From Actinomycetes bacterium (GTDB lineage Bacteria > Actinomycetota > Coriobacteriia > Coriobacteriales > Eggerthellaceae): a stretch of 64,000 nt of DNA. The stretch is taken from NCBI GenBank assembly GCA_023429565.1, contig JAEZDJ010000044.1, forward strand, positions 1 to 64,000, in the 5' to 3' direction. The translations under genes and the position numbers were made by a program. The notes beneath the pieces were generated by a model. It did no database searches, was not told where the DNA came from, and saw only the letters and a list, made by a program, of their open reading frames with translations. The stretch's first letter is position 1; each line of letters begins with the position of its first letter. Below, one piece after another: positions 8,036 through 15,462 of the stretch.

Positions 8036-8105
8036 AACAGTTCTCTTCTGTTGCGAAGCGTAACAGATTTCTTCTGTATGTGCAACAATTATCTTCTGTT
8101 ATACT
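8036..8105. promoter_or_regulatory. Three operator repeats and a divergent promoter
   Basis: Three 17-base near-palindromes of form AACAG-N7-CTGTT lie at 8036-8052, 8062-8078 and 8084-8100, spaced 26 and 22 bases apart. The third runs into TGTTATACT, an extended -10 hexamer TATACT at 8100-8105 oriented toward the regulator at 8163. The arrangement suits co-operative repression of both the excisionase-led operon and the regulator itself. Confidence 0.7.
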
Positions 8106-8162
8106 TAGCAAATCGATTTTCGACCGAGTTTCGCTGTTCGCATTATGGGAGGGGTCCAGCTC

Positions 8163-9272
8163 ATGGATATTGAGGGCACGTTCCGTGATTTTGCGGACAA
8201 GCGCGCGGATAAGCTTCTGCAGACCTCCGCGATGTCGAAGAAGATCCGCGCGCTGCGCAACCGCTGCCATCTGACGCAGGCGGAAGTTGCGAAGCGGATG
8301 GGCGTGACCGAAGCTGCAGTGAGAAACTACGAGCTCATGAAGGCCCTTCCCAAAGAAGAGCATATCCAGAAGCTGGCGGCAGCCTTTGGCGTTCGGCCCG
8401 AGTGCCTGCACCTGTACGATTTCAGCGCGGGTTCCATCCTTGCCAATGCGCTGTTTCAGCTAGGTGAAACATATGGTCTTTCACCGTATAAGGACATAAG
8501 GTTTGCTGCGCTCGTTCCTGACAATGCGTTCATGGAGCGCTTTCTCAAAGAGTGGACCAGCCAGTTTGAGTTGCTGAAGCAGGGGGTGCTGAGTCATGAG
8601 AGGTACGAATTATGGAAGGATTCCTTCTACAACGACTTCGATCCGTGCGATTTCCCTGATCGCTTTGCATCAGAGGATGAGGGCATCACATACTCGCTGA
8701 TTGAGCCATGGGAGCCGTACTGCTTTGGCTCTAAGCTGCTGACGCTGCGAAACCAGCGTGGCGAAACGCAGGGCGAGTTTGCTTCGTCCCTTGGTCTGTC
8801 GGAAGGCGTCTATAGAAGCTATGAGCGCGGGCGGCGACTGCCGCGCGTCTCGGCTCTCACAGAGATCGCTTCATCGTTAGGCATAACACGCGGCGCGTTG
8901 ACGTTTTTCAACTACGGGACGCCTGTGCAGGCCGCGCATGCGATGTTCCAACTTGCTGGGGAAAGGGCCCTGGTTCCCGCAGTAATCGACGGCAATCCTA
9001 TGCTGAGGACCGTTCTTCCTGGCGGCGGCGTTGAGCGCGCGATCGACGAGTGGTGCGGAGCGCTGAATGGCGAATACGAGAGCACTGGCTGGGATGAGGT
9101 TTCATCCTTCCAGGAATGGAAAGACAAGTACGACCCTCAAGGGGGCTTATATGAGAGTCGCTATAGGTACCATTCCACTGAGATTAAGCCAGGCCACCGT
9201 AAGATAGAAGGCATGGAAAGTGATTTTGACCCGTACGACGATAGGTTCGAGCGAGGCTTCCTTCGGGCGTAA
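8163..9272 (+). CDS. Regulator with two XRE helix-turn-helix domains
   Basis: A 369-residue protein. The first XRE domain (about 25-80) contains LTQAEVAKRMGVTEAAVRNY and the second (about 190-245) contains TQGEFASSLGLSEGVYRSYE. Each is followed by a region of similar composition (AGSILANALFQLGETYGL and VQAAHAMFQLAGERALVP), so the protein appears to be an internal duplication. The ATG at 8163 is chosen because GGAGGGG lies about nine bases upstream; an ATG six codons earlier overlaps that site. It is divergent from the transfer operon with three repeats between, so it is probably the element's master switch. Two DNA-binding domains in one chain would suit recognition of spaced operators. Confidence 0.75.
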   Translation: MDIEGTFRDFADKRADKLLQTSAMSKKIRALRNRCHLTQAEVAKRMGVTEAAVRNYELMKALPKEEHIQKLAAAFGVRPECLHLYDFSAGSILANALFQLGETYGLSPYKDIRFAALVPDNAFMERFLKEWTSQFELLKQGVLSHERYELWKDSFYNDFDPCDFPDRFASEDEGITYSLIEPWEPYCFGSKLLTLRNQRGETQGEFASSLGLSEGVYRSYERGRRLPRVSALTEIASSLGITRGALTFFNYGTPVQAAHAMFQLAGERALVPAVIDGNPMLRTVLPGGGVERAIDEWCGALNGEYESTGWDEVSSFQEWKDKYDPQGGLYESRYRYHSTEIKPGHRKIEGMESDFDPYDDRFERGFLRA

Positions 9273-9370
9273 GTAGATGACCAATGACGCAGGTCGCAGG
9301 ACGCAGGGAAAGCGCCGGGGGTAGGTGGGATATCCACCGTTCGGGCGCTTTCGGTTTACATGGCAGCGCG

Positions 9371-10792
9371 TTAAACCGCACGGCGGTATTTTTGCAGCCT
9401 GCTGTTGGGCTTGTCGGGAATAGTACGCTCGATAACGCCAGCTTCGAGAGCGGGGTTCAGGTAGTTCTTTTGGAAGCTGCGGCGTTCGCTGAATCCCATC
9501 TTAGCTTGCAGTTCGGTTGATGACAGCTCATCGTCCCCAAGAGCTTCCATCAGCTTTTCGACTTGGGTGCTGACTTGGGTGCTGACTTGGGTGCTGACTT
9601 GGGTGCTGACTTGGGTGCTGACTTGGGTGCTGACTTGGTCGGTGCTCGTGTAGTTCATGTCCCAAAGCGTGACACGGAATCCCCCAGCGACCGCCTCAAA
9701 GGTGGGCAAGAACTCAGGCTTGAAGTTGTCCTGGATCTCGGTCATCTCACATATCTTATGCAAGCCGCTGCCACGACGCTCCATGTATCCCATGCGTTGG
9801 AAGAGGTCGGCCAGGATGGGATTTCTGCGCCTGCTCTCGATGGGGTCTTTTGCCGGGTTGGCGGGAAGGGTTCCGTTGTCGAACATGGCTCCCGGCGAGG
9901 ATATGACGCAGCGGTCATCGTAGATATCGATGTGAACCTCGCTGCCCAGCATCAGGTAGTCGCGGTGGATGAACGCATTGACCAAAGCCTCGGTTACCGC
10001 GCGCTCGGCGAAACTCGGCTTGTCGATGCGGTCGTTGGCGGTCTTTTCCCACGCGACGCGGTTGTGGCGCTTGATGAATGCCTCACCCTCGCGCAGCAAG
10101 AGAAGGAGGCTTCCGGAAAACTCGGCATCGTCTTGGGCATCATCCTTGTTCAGGCCCGTCCATCGCGTACAGAACAGCCTGGAATGGCGGATGAGCGGTT
10201 CGTCGGCAAGCAGCGCACCAGCATTGGTGAGCACGTTGTCAGCCGCAACCAGCCCGAATGACCTGAAATCACCGTCAGTGAAGTTGCTGTCCGTGCGCAT
10301 CTTGAACGTGGCGCGCAATACGGTGAAGCTCGCATCTTCGAATGCCGTGCTGGTGGTAAGGCCGTCGTAGGTGCGGTTGGTTCCCTTCAAGATGAGCTCG
10401 TTCATGACGTAGGCCGGAGCTGGGATGCTTTGGTCGCCGATGCGGATATATGCCTCGCGCACACCATCTGCTCGATAGCAGTACGGCGTGCTCATCCCGG
10501 GCTTCACGGCAACGATGACTATATCTTTGTCATCTTTCTTCTGGGCATCCACGGTAAAATCGGGCAGTGGATCGATTCGGTCCTTGATAAGGCGCGTGAT
10601 ATCCTCGACGTCCTTTTGCGCATCATCGAGCCCGATGGCCTTATGGGTCTCGTTGGATATGCCGAAGATGAGCTTTCCGCCGACGGTATTCGCGAACGCG
10701 CTCACAGACTTAAGCCAGCTTTTCGGCTTCCTGGTTTCTACTGCGCTTTTGAGGTCACAATCTGTGACCTCAGCTATCATCTGTTGGCTCAT
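9371..10792 (-). CDS. AlbA/GHKL-ATPase regulator (COG2865 type) with VSTQ repeat linker
   Basis: A 473-residue protein. Residues 1-130 form the Schlafen AlbA-2 domain (SWLKSVSAFANTVGGKLIFG, then GVREAYIRIGDQSIPA). The middle has the ATP-binding HATPase_c_4 region (VTEALVNAFIHRDY and GSGLHKICEMTE). A linker of six VSTQ units (about 393-418) follows, then a winged helix (STELQAKMGFSERRSFQKNY). This family is widespread on bacterial islands and is thought to be regulatory or defensive. GAGGG lies five bases upstream of the ATG. It is convergent with the XRE regulator and lies downstream of the integrase. The linker is coded by a 12-bp tandem repeat and so is likely to vary in length between strains. 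Confidence 0.8.
   Translation of the reverse strand: MSQQMIAEVTDCDLKSAVETRKPKSWLKSVSAFANTVGGKLIFGISNETHKAIGLDDAQKDVEDITRLIKDRIDPLPDFTVDAQKKDDKDIVIVAVKPGMSTPYCYRADGVREAYIRIGDQSIPAPAYVMNELILKGTNRTYDGLTTSTAFEDASFTVLRATFKMRTDSNFTDGDFRSFGLVAADNVLTNAGALLADEPLIRHSRLFCTRWTGLNKDDAQDDAEFSGSLLLLLREGEAFIKRHNRVAWEKTANDRIDKPSFAERAVTEALVNAFIHRDYLMLGSEVHIDIYDDRCVISSPGAMFDNGTLPANPAKDPIESRRRNPILADLFQRMGYMERRGSGLHKICEMTEIQDNFKPEFLPTFEAVAGGFRVTLWDMNYTSTDQVSTQVSTQVSTQVSTQVSTQVSTQVEKLMEALGDDELSSTELQAKMGFSERRSFQKNYLNPALEAGVIERTIPDKPNSRLQKYRRAV
9560..9638. repeat. 12-bp tandem repeat in coding sequence
   Basis: Six perfect copies of GACTTGGGTGCT (9560-9631) and a partial seventh, encoding the VSTQ linker of the AlbA/ATPase protein on the minus strand. 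The unit is a multiple of three, so copy changes keep the frame. Confidence 0.95.
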
Positions 10793-10866
10793 GGTGCCCT
10801 CGTTTCTCTTTGCGGCAATTCTACGCCATGCGAGCAGGGCGGTATCGGCCTTACTCGCAGGAGGGA

Positions 10867-12087
10867 TTAATTTTCGTCAGGTCGCAATATCGCATCCATC
10901 GCTTCCGCTGAAGCAATCTCGTCGGAGTCGAGCGATTTGGCGTAAACGTCCATGGTAAGGCTCATCTGCGTGTGGCCCAGGCGATGCTGAGCTGCCTTTG
11001 GGTTGACCTTTGCCTGGATGAGCGTTGCCTGCGTATTGCGGAGCTCATGGAGCTTCAGCCCCTCATAGCCCTTTCCGCGCTGGCGCATGACGCCGTCAAC
11101 CTCTACGGTGCGCACATCGCGCGTGAACCGTCCGAAGCCGTTATCAACGGAGAAGCATCGCCACCAGCGCGAGTAGTTGTTCGGGTCGATGAAGTCGCCT
11201 TCGCTGTTTTGGAATACAGGCGTGGAGTCGGATTGCTTGATGCCGATTGCCGCCAGCTCTTCAGCCTGCGTGCACTTCCATTCTGCCAGAACCTCGGCCA
11301 TGTGGCCCTTGAAGCAGATCCACCTCCTGCTTTGCGAGGTCTTCGGCGGGCGGAGGGTCTTGCTAACGTCGTACTGGTTGGCGACGAATAGCTGGCTGGT
11401 CTCGAAATCGACGTACTTCCAGGTAAGCCCCAGCATCTCACCGCGTCGCATGCCGGTAGTGATCATGAGCATAAGGCCGATCGCATGAGAGCCGCCTTCT
11501 TCGAAGGCGCACTTGTACAGTCGCGCCGTCTCTTCTGGCGTAAGGCTGCTGCGCTCCTCGGCCGGTTTTGGGCGGGGGAACTTCACCAAGTCGCAGGGGT
11601 TGCGCATGATAATCTCATCCATGTATGCAGCCTGCATCACCTGACGCAGCTTCTGGTGGGTTTTGTGCAGCGCATTCTCGGAGTGCTTTTTCTGTTTGCG
11701 GGCCTTGGCGTAGATGCTTCGAATCATACCGGGCGTCAGGTCTTTGATCTTGATGTTGCCGAACAACTCGTTGATGTAACGGATGTCGAGGGCCTCGCGC
11801 TTATAGGAAAGCGGGGAGGCCATGGTTCCTTCACGCAGCTCGTGGAACTGCTGCGCATAATCGCCGATGCGCATGTCGCCAGGACCCTCAGGTGCGGTTC
11901 CCTGCAGCTCGGCCTTGTATTCCGCAACCGCCTTTCGGGCGTCTTCCTTGGTGCCGTGGATGGTGCGCTTCGGAGCGCGTTTATAGCGTCCCTTCTCGTC
12001 TTTTTCGCCGAGATAGCACGTGATCTTCCAAGTGTTTTTGTAGCGCTTGTCCTTCTCGATTACGCCACTGCCGCGTACTTGCACCAT
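10867..12087 (-). CDS. int: Tyrosine recombinase (integrase) of the mobilizable element
   Basis: A 406-residue site-specific recombinase. An AP2-like arm-binding segment (about 1-60, KNTWKITCYLGEKDEKGRYK) and a SAM-like core-binding domain (about 75-165) precede the catalytic domain. Catalytic residues are visible: Arg in TTGMRRGEMLGL, Lys region near TSQSRRWICFKG, His and Arg in LHELRNTQAT, His in RLGHTQMS, and Tyr in TMDVYAKSL. AAAGGAAG precedes the ATG. It is the last gene of the element, 250 bases from the tRNA-fMet fragment at 12337-12381 that marks the integration junction. A long perfect palindrome lies in its leader. Confidence 0.95.
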   Translation of the reverse strand: MVQVRGSGVIEKDKRYKNTWKITCYLGEKDEKGRYKRAPKRTIHGTKEDARKAVAEYKAELQGTAPEGPGDMRIGDYAQQFHELREGTMASPLSYKREALDIRYINELFGNIKIKDLTPGMIRSIYAKARKQKKHSENALHKTHQKLRQVMQAAYMDEIIMRNPCDLVKFPRPKPAEERSSLTPEETARLYKCAFEEGGSHAIGLMLMITTGMRRGEMLGLTWKYVDFETSQLFVANQYDVSKTLRPPKTSQSRRWICFKGHMAEVLAEWKCTQAEELAAIGIKQSDSTPVFQNSEGDFIDPNNYSRWWRCFSVDNGFGRFTRDVRTVEVDGVMRQRGKGYEGLKLHELRNTQATLIQAKVNPKAAQHRLGHTQMSLTMDVYAKSLDSDEIASAEAMDAILRPDEN

Positions 12088-12106
12088 GGGCTTCCTTTGC
12101 GCTTGT

Positions 12107-12157
12107 CTTGTTGGTTATCCCCTGACCCCTTAAGGGGGTCAGGGGATAACCAACAAG
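12107..12157. promoter_or_regulatory. 51-bp perfect palindrome in the integrase leader
   Basis: Two 23-base arms (12107-12129 and 12135-12157) are exactly complementary around a 5-base centre. The palindrome begins 20 bases before the integrase start and ends just upstream of its AAAGGAAG ribosome site, so any transcript from further upstream would carry a very stable hairpin. It could attenuate integrase expression or be a recombinase/regulator site. There is no T-run typical of a terminator. Confidence 0.7.
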
Positions 12158-12336
12158 TAACTATTGACGAAAGGATTATAGCGCAAAATTCACACCCAAA
12201 ACACCCATCTGGGGGTGAATAGGGTGTGAACGATGAAACTAACTGAAATAAAGGGAAATGAAATATGTACTTTGAACTGCGATTACTTTGTATTATCTTG
12301 AATTCGGTTTTACTCGGATTATGCCGTTTCTCAGAC

Positions 12337-12381
12337 CTCATAACCCGGAGGTCATCGGTTCAAATCCGGTCCCCGCGACCA
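12337..12381 (+). other. Attachment site: 3' fragment of initiator tRNA-Met
   Basis: The 45 bases run from the anticodon loop (CTCATAA) through the anticodon-stem strand CCCGG, the T arm (GGTTCAAATCC) and CCCCGCGACCA. The CCCGG strand after CAT is typical of initiator tRNA. The bases just before (CAGAC) cannot pair with CCCGG, so the 5' half is missing and homology stops at the anticodon loop. This is the displaced end left when an element integrates into a tRNA gene. The intact tRNA should lie at the far left end of the element, outside the window. Confidence 0.85.
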
Positions 12382-12390
12382 AAATATGCA

Positions 12391-12424
12391 GGCCGGAAGC
12401 TTAAAATGCTTCCGGCCTTTTTTA
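12391..12424 (+). terminator. Terminator originally belonging to the tRNA gene
   Basis: A perfect 10-bp stem (GGCCGGAAGC / GCTTCCGGCC, loop 7) followed by seven T, nine bases after the tRNA fragment. It marks the start of resident chromosome to the right of the element. Confidence 0.9.
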
Positions 12425-12471
12425 CTCTGAATCTCTGAGCTCCTCAATTACGATATCCCAAGACTTTCCGA

Positions 12472-12774
12472 CTAGGCGACGGAGACCCTGCCGGTTGGTA
12501 GATCCGCCACCAAGGTGATGTGGCCGCCGAGTGCCTCGACATAGCGGCGCAGGGTGTCGAGGCTCATGGCATAAATGTCGCCGTTCTCTATGCGGGAGAC
12601 GCGGTTCTGTGAGACATTCATGGCGGCCGCAAGCTCAACTTGGGTCATGTTGCTTGCCCTGCGTGCCTCCCGCAGGCTGTATGCGTCAATAACCGCCTGA
12701 GTGTGCTGGCGTGCCTCCTCCATTTGGGCATCTGTGATGCCACGCTTGTCGAGATATGTATTGAGATCAGCCAT
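12472..12774 (-). CDS. higA: HigA-type antitoxin, XRE family
   Basis: A 100-residue protein. A helical N-terminus (ITDAQMEEARQHTQAVIDAY) is followed by an XRE HTH (MTQVELAAAMNVSQNRVSRI, then ENGD) and a short C-terminal tail (YVEALGGHITLVADLP) common in HigA/RelB-type antitoxins. It would neutralise the toxin encoded just upstream and repress their shared promoter. Its start overlaps the toxin stop by eight bases, so the pair is translationally coupled in the toxin-first order typical of higBA. Confidence 0.85.
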   Translation of the reverse strand: MADLNTYLDKRGITDAQMEEARQHTQAVIDAYSLREARRASNMTQVELAAAMNVSQNRVSRIENGDIYAMSLDTLRRYVEALGGHITLVADLPTGRVSVA

Positions 12775-13141
12775 TGTTTTCTCCTAGCGCATTCAAATGC
12801 CGCCTATAAATCTCTTCGGCCTGAGGGACGGCTTCCTTGTACCAGCCAGACCACTTAGCTCGGCCGTTCTTGCCCTTTGACTTGTCTCCACCCAGGAGCA
12901 TGATCGCTTTGCGCTTTGGATCGAATACGAACAGGATGCGCACCTCGGTCGATCTGGGTGATGTCGGTCGCAGCTCTTTCAAGTTATTTACTTGAGCTCC
13001 CGTAATCGTGTCTACAAGGGGACGTCCCAGTGTCGGTCCCTGTTGCTCGAGGAGTTCAAGTGCGGCAAAGATGCCTGCGACCGTCTTGTCATCCTGATTG
13101 TCGAGCCATGCGGCGATATACTCGTATTCGACCGACCACAT
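12767..13141 (-). CDS. higB: HigB/RelE-superfamily toxin
   Basis: A 124-residue protein of the phage-derived Gp49-like HigB group. It has WLDNQDDKTVAGIFAALELL, then GRPLVDTITGAQVNNLKELR, TEVRILFVFDPKRKAIMLLG, and a basic KSKGKNGRAKWSGWYKEAV segment near the C-terminus. RelE-fold toxins cleave mRNA at the ribosome. The ATG at 13141 is chosen because GGAAGGAAG lies three bases upstream; the in-frame ATG at 13162 lacks such a site and lies close to the operator. The pair sits just outside the mobilizable element, on the chromosomal side of the attachment site. Confidence 0.85.
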   Translation of the reverse strand: MWSVEYEYIAAWLDNQDDKTVAGIFAALELLEQQGPTLGRPLVDTITGAQVNNLKELRPTSPRSTEVRILFVFDPKRKAIMLLGGDKSKGKNGRAKWSGWYKEAVPQAEEIYRRHLNALGENNG

Positions 13142-13164
13142 GCGCTTCCTTCCATGAATCATAT

Positions 13165-13211
13165 AATATATCTTGTAGACTATAATTGCAATATAGCCTA
13201 CAAGATATATT
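13165..13211. promoter_or_regulatory. 47-bp palindromic operator of higBA
   Basis: Outer arms AATATATCTTGTAG (13165-13178) and complement (13198-13211), and inner arms CTATA/TATAG, with one mismatch at 13179/13197. It begins 24 bases upstream of the toxin start, and its AT-rich arms could include the -10 region. Position and symmetry fit autorepression by the HigA protein. Confidence 0.75.
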
Positions 13212-13295
13212 GCAATTTTTTGTTTGTAGCTGGAGGCTTGTCGAGGATGTTTTCATAACTGAAATGCAGGATGCATATATAGCAGCTCGTGAACG

Positions 13296-14006
13296 CTACT
13301 CCAGTGCTTGTCCCATGAAAGGCTCTACTTCCTGAAACATGAAGTGCACTCGCTCGATTCGCTTGGAGATGTGCCAATGGCCACAATACCAGCGGCGGTA
13401 TTCGAGCCGATTCTCTATCTGATCGAGCCATTGCTCGGTTGTCTTGTCCACGGAGCTCTGATTAACCCCCTGGATGAAGGCCTCCTGAGGCTCGAACTTG
13501 TACGGACACGTATGCGTAAGCATTGCGTCTACGCGCCATTGCAGACGGCCGAGCGCGTTCTCGACACGCTGTTTGATTTCGTCATCGGGCTGCTCGTCCG
13601 CAAACCAGCTCCATCCACGTGCGAGTCGGTAGAGCTTGTCCACGCTGTAGGCACCGCCTGCCACAAGTGCGCTTGTCCCGTCAAAGTCGAAGACTTCGCC
13701 GTCGCGAGCAAAAAGGAGGTTGGGATATTCGTCCTCCACGAACGCCGTACCCCCGTTCCAAGCCAATTCATGGTAGAGATGAGGCAGTGATTCGGGTCGC
13801 ATTTCATGGTTGCCGTGTATGCAGAACACCGTCGAGGAGATGTCGCTGATGATGCGCTTGCACTCTCTATCGCGGTGGTTGCCGAAATAATTTACTCCCG
13901 CATCTCCAAGCACAATGATGGTGTCATCGAGAGTAAGGTTTTCGTCTCTTGCGAACCGCTTGATAGGGCGGAAGTCCCCGTGGGGGTCCGCAGTGATGTA
14001 AAACAT
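13296..14006 (-). CDS. Calcineurin-like metallophosphoesterase
   Basis: A 236-residue phosphoesterase with all metal-binding motifs in order: DPHGD (residues 7-11), VLGDAGVNYFG (about 33-43), IHGNHE (about 64-69), THTCP (near 167) and CGHWH (about 211-215). Such enzymes hydrolyse phosphomonoesters or phosphodiesters using two metal ions; the substrate cannot be told from sequence. GGGGAG lies five bases before the ATG. It has no signal peptide, so it is cytosolic. It is unlinked to its neighbours by strand spacing, and nearby toxin and AbrB-like genes suggest a small accessory patch. Confidence 0.85.
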   Translation of the reverse strand: MFYITADPHGDFRPIKRFARDENLTLDDTIIVLGDAGVNYFGNHRDRECKRIISDISSTVFCIHGNHEMRPESLPHLYHELAWNGGTAFVEDEYPNLLFARDGEVFDFDGTSALVAGGAYSVDKLYRLARGWSWFADEQPDDEIKQRVENALGRLQWRVDAMLTHTCPYKFEPQEAFIQGVNQSSVDKTTEQWLDQIENRLEYRRWYCGHWHISKRIERVHFMFQEVEPFMGQALE

Positions 14007-14174
14007 TGTTGCTCCCCTCTATCAAGGGCCAGTATATAATAAAAAGTAAAAAATAAATACTATTTAAATCAAGGAGATGAAGATATTTAACTGAAAGGGG
14101 CAACAGAAAAAAGGATGCCCCTTGGGGACATCCTCAGTTGGTTTTCTGAACAAAGAACTTGAGTTCTTCTGATC

Positions 14175-14477
14175 TTACTCTATTTCGGAATCGGAGGAAC
14201 GGATCACATGGTATGAGATTGACCCGCTCTCTTGTTTGGCGCGCTTGCGGAACTCAGCCACCAACTCTTCGCCGGTCTTCCCCTCGTCGAGGAGTTGCTG
14301 GAGCAGGTCGGCACTGCAGTCGGCCGCATCTGCGACAGGACGGAGTTCAATGCCGGTATCGGTGGGCACAACAATGGCTTCCGACCCGAAACCATAGCGC
14401 TGATAAAGGTCTGCCGGTATGCGTATCTGCAATTGGGAAGAGATCTTCATTCGTCTATGTTCGTCGGCCATGGTCAT
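14175..14477 (-). CDS. AbrB/MazE/SpoVT-domain protein
   Basis: A 100-residue protein. The N-terminal half is a swapped-hairpin AbrB domain (MKISSQLQIRIPADLYQRYG then EAIVVPTDTGIELRPV), a DNA-binding fold used by MazE-type antitoxins and transition regulators. The C-terminal half is helical (ADLLQQLLDEGKTGEELVAE) and could bind a toxin, but no toxin gene is next to it. Two starts, 14477 and 14471, share GAGGA. The end is 580 bases from the phosphoesterase-strand neighbour's start region, with a 168-base AT-rich gap on its left. Confidence 0.75.
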   Translation of the reverse strand: MTMADEHRRMKISSQLQIRIPADLYQRYGFGSEAIVVPTDTGIELRPVADAADCSADLLQQLLDEGKTGEELVAEFRKRAKQESGSISYHVIRSSDSEIE

Positions 14478-14597
14478 CGTTTCCTCGTTGCTTGGGAGGT
14501 TGTCTCCTCATAGCGCTATTGTGGCATGCGGCTTGTGCCATTACAAGTCTTGCATTGCAGGCAAAAGCTGGCAGAATGCATTCCTTCAGAATCGCTT

Positions 14598-14624
14598 AGA
14601 AGGAAAGAGAAACGGGCGTTTCTC
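14598..14624 (-). terminator. Probable terminator of the dms operon
   Basis: GAGAAACG / CGTTTCTC (14607-14624) with a two-base loop, followed on the minus strand by TTTCCTTCT. It lies 130 bases past the end of the chaperone gene. Confidence 0.5.
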
Positions 14625-14753
14625 CCAAACCTTAGCAGCTTGCGGCTGCGACGTTTGTCTAGAGAAACGGCCGCTACATGGCGACACCGACCCCGCGTGA
14701 CCGACGGGCTGCGATGCCAAGGGGAAGGATATTCTCTTGAGTCAGCGAACCGT

Positions 14754-15377
14754 CTAGCGTGACAGCCTGACCAGTGTGGGGTGCAGATCGAAGCGCTTTT
14801 CCCAATCGGCGAGCGTAACCCGAGCCAGCTCGGACAAGGCTTCGTAAAAGCCATTGTCGCACGTTGTGGTGAGCAAGTCCAAAAAGCGTCCGGCCCATGG
14901 CAAGAGATGTTGCTCCAGCAGTTCGTCAATGGATTCGTCCGAGACGTCGTTGGTCGCCGCCCATGACAGCATGAGCAAAATCAGGCCGAAATGATCCTCG
15001 GGCTCCCTGTCGCGAAGGTTCATCTTCAGGCAATTCGATCGCATCCAGCGGCGAATGGCAAGTGTCTCATTGCCGAAAATGACGCTTTCGGGATCGGTGT
15101 ACACGGATCCCCAGGGAGGCGCCGGCAGTTTGGTGGGTCCGACAAACAGGCGATTATAGGCCTTGTGAATGTCGTGCAAGCCGTGGCTCTCGCGATAGTC
15201 CACCATGCGCTTGAGGCAGGCTTCTGCCTCGGGTTGGCCGTATGGCCAGGCTATCGGAGTCTCTTCGGCCTCGAGGGCCCGCAGCGCGCTCGCGCTCTGT
15301 TCCGCTTCGGGATCATGATAAAACAATGTCCCTAAAATACCGGCGCTCGGCGCAAGTTGCTCGTACCTTCCAGCCAT
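14754..15377 (-). CDS. TorD/DmsD-family molybdoenzyme chaperone
   Basis: A 207-residue all-helical protein of the TorD/DmsD group, which binds the Tat signal of a DMSO-reductase-type enzyme and holds it until the molybdenum cofactor is inserted. Visible family features are the YNRLFVGPTKLPAPPWGSVY segment (the conserved E/Y-x-x-L-F-x-GP...PPW-S-Y) and the C-terminal HLLPWAGRFLDLL (conserved H-x-x-PW). The ATG at 15377 is chosen because AGAGG lies seven bases upstream. It is the last gene of the dmsABC operon, which explains its role. Confidence 0.9.
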   Translation of the reverse strand: MAGRYEQLAPSAGILGTLFYHDPEAEQSASALRALEAEETPIAWPYGQPEAEACLKRMVDYRESHGLHDIHKAYNRLFVGPTKLPAPPWGSVYTDPESVIFGNETLAIRRWMRSNCLKMNLRDREPEDHFGLILLMLSWAATNDVSDESIDELLEQHLLPWAGRFLDLLTTTCDNGFYEALSELARVTLADWEKRFDLHPTLVRLSR

Positions 15378-15462
15378 GGCGAATCCTCTCAAAAGAGAGG
15401 GCCGACAGAGAGTCGACCCTCAATGCATTTCATGAACCTGACGGACCTTGTCTCAATTCGCG

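Noticed and set aside
9560..9638. Possible CRISPR array
   Set aside because: Units are 12 bases without spacers and lie inside a coding frame as VSTQ repeats. No CRISPR array or cas gene is visible in the window.
9563..10261. 232-codon plus-strand frame beginning with repeated GADL
   Set aside because: It is the opposite-strand reading of the VSTQ repeats and the AlbA/ATPase gene.
12337..12381. A functional tRNA gene
   Set aside because: The 5' half, including D arm and acceptor strand, is absent and the anticodon stem cannot form.
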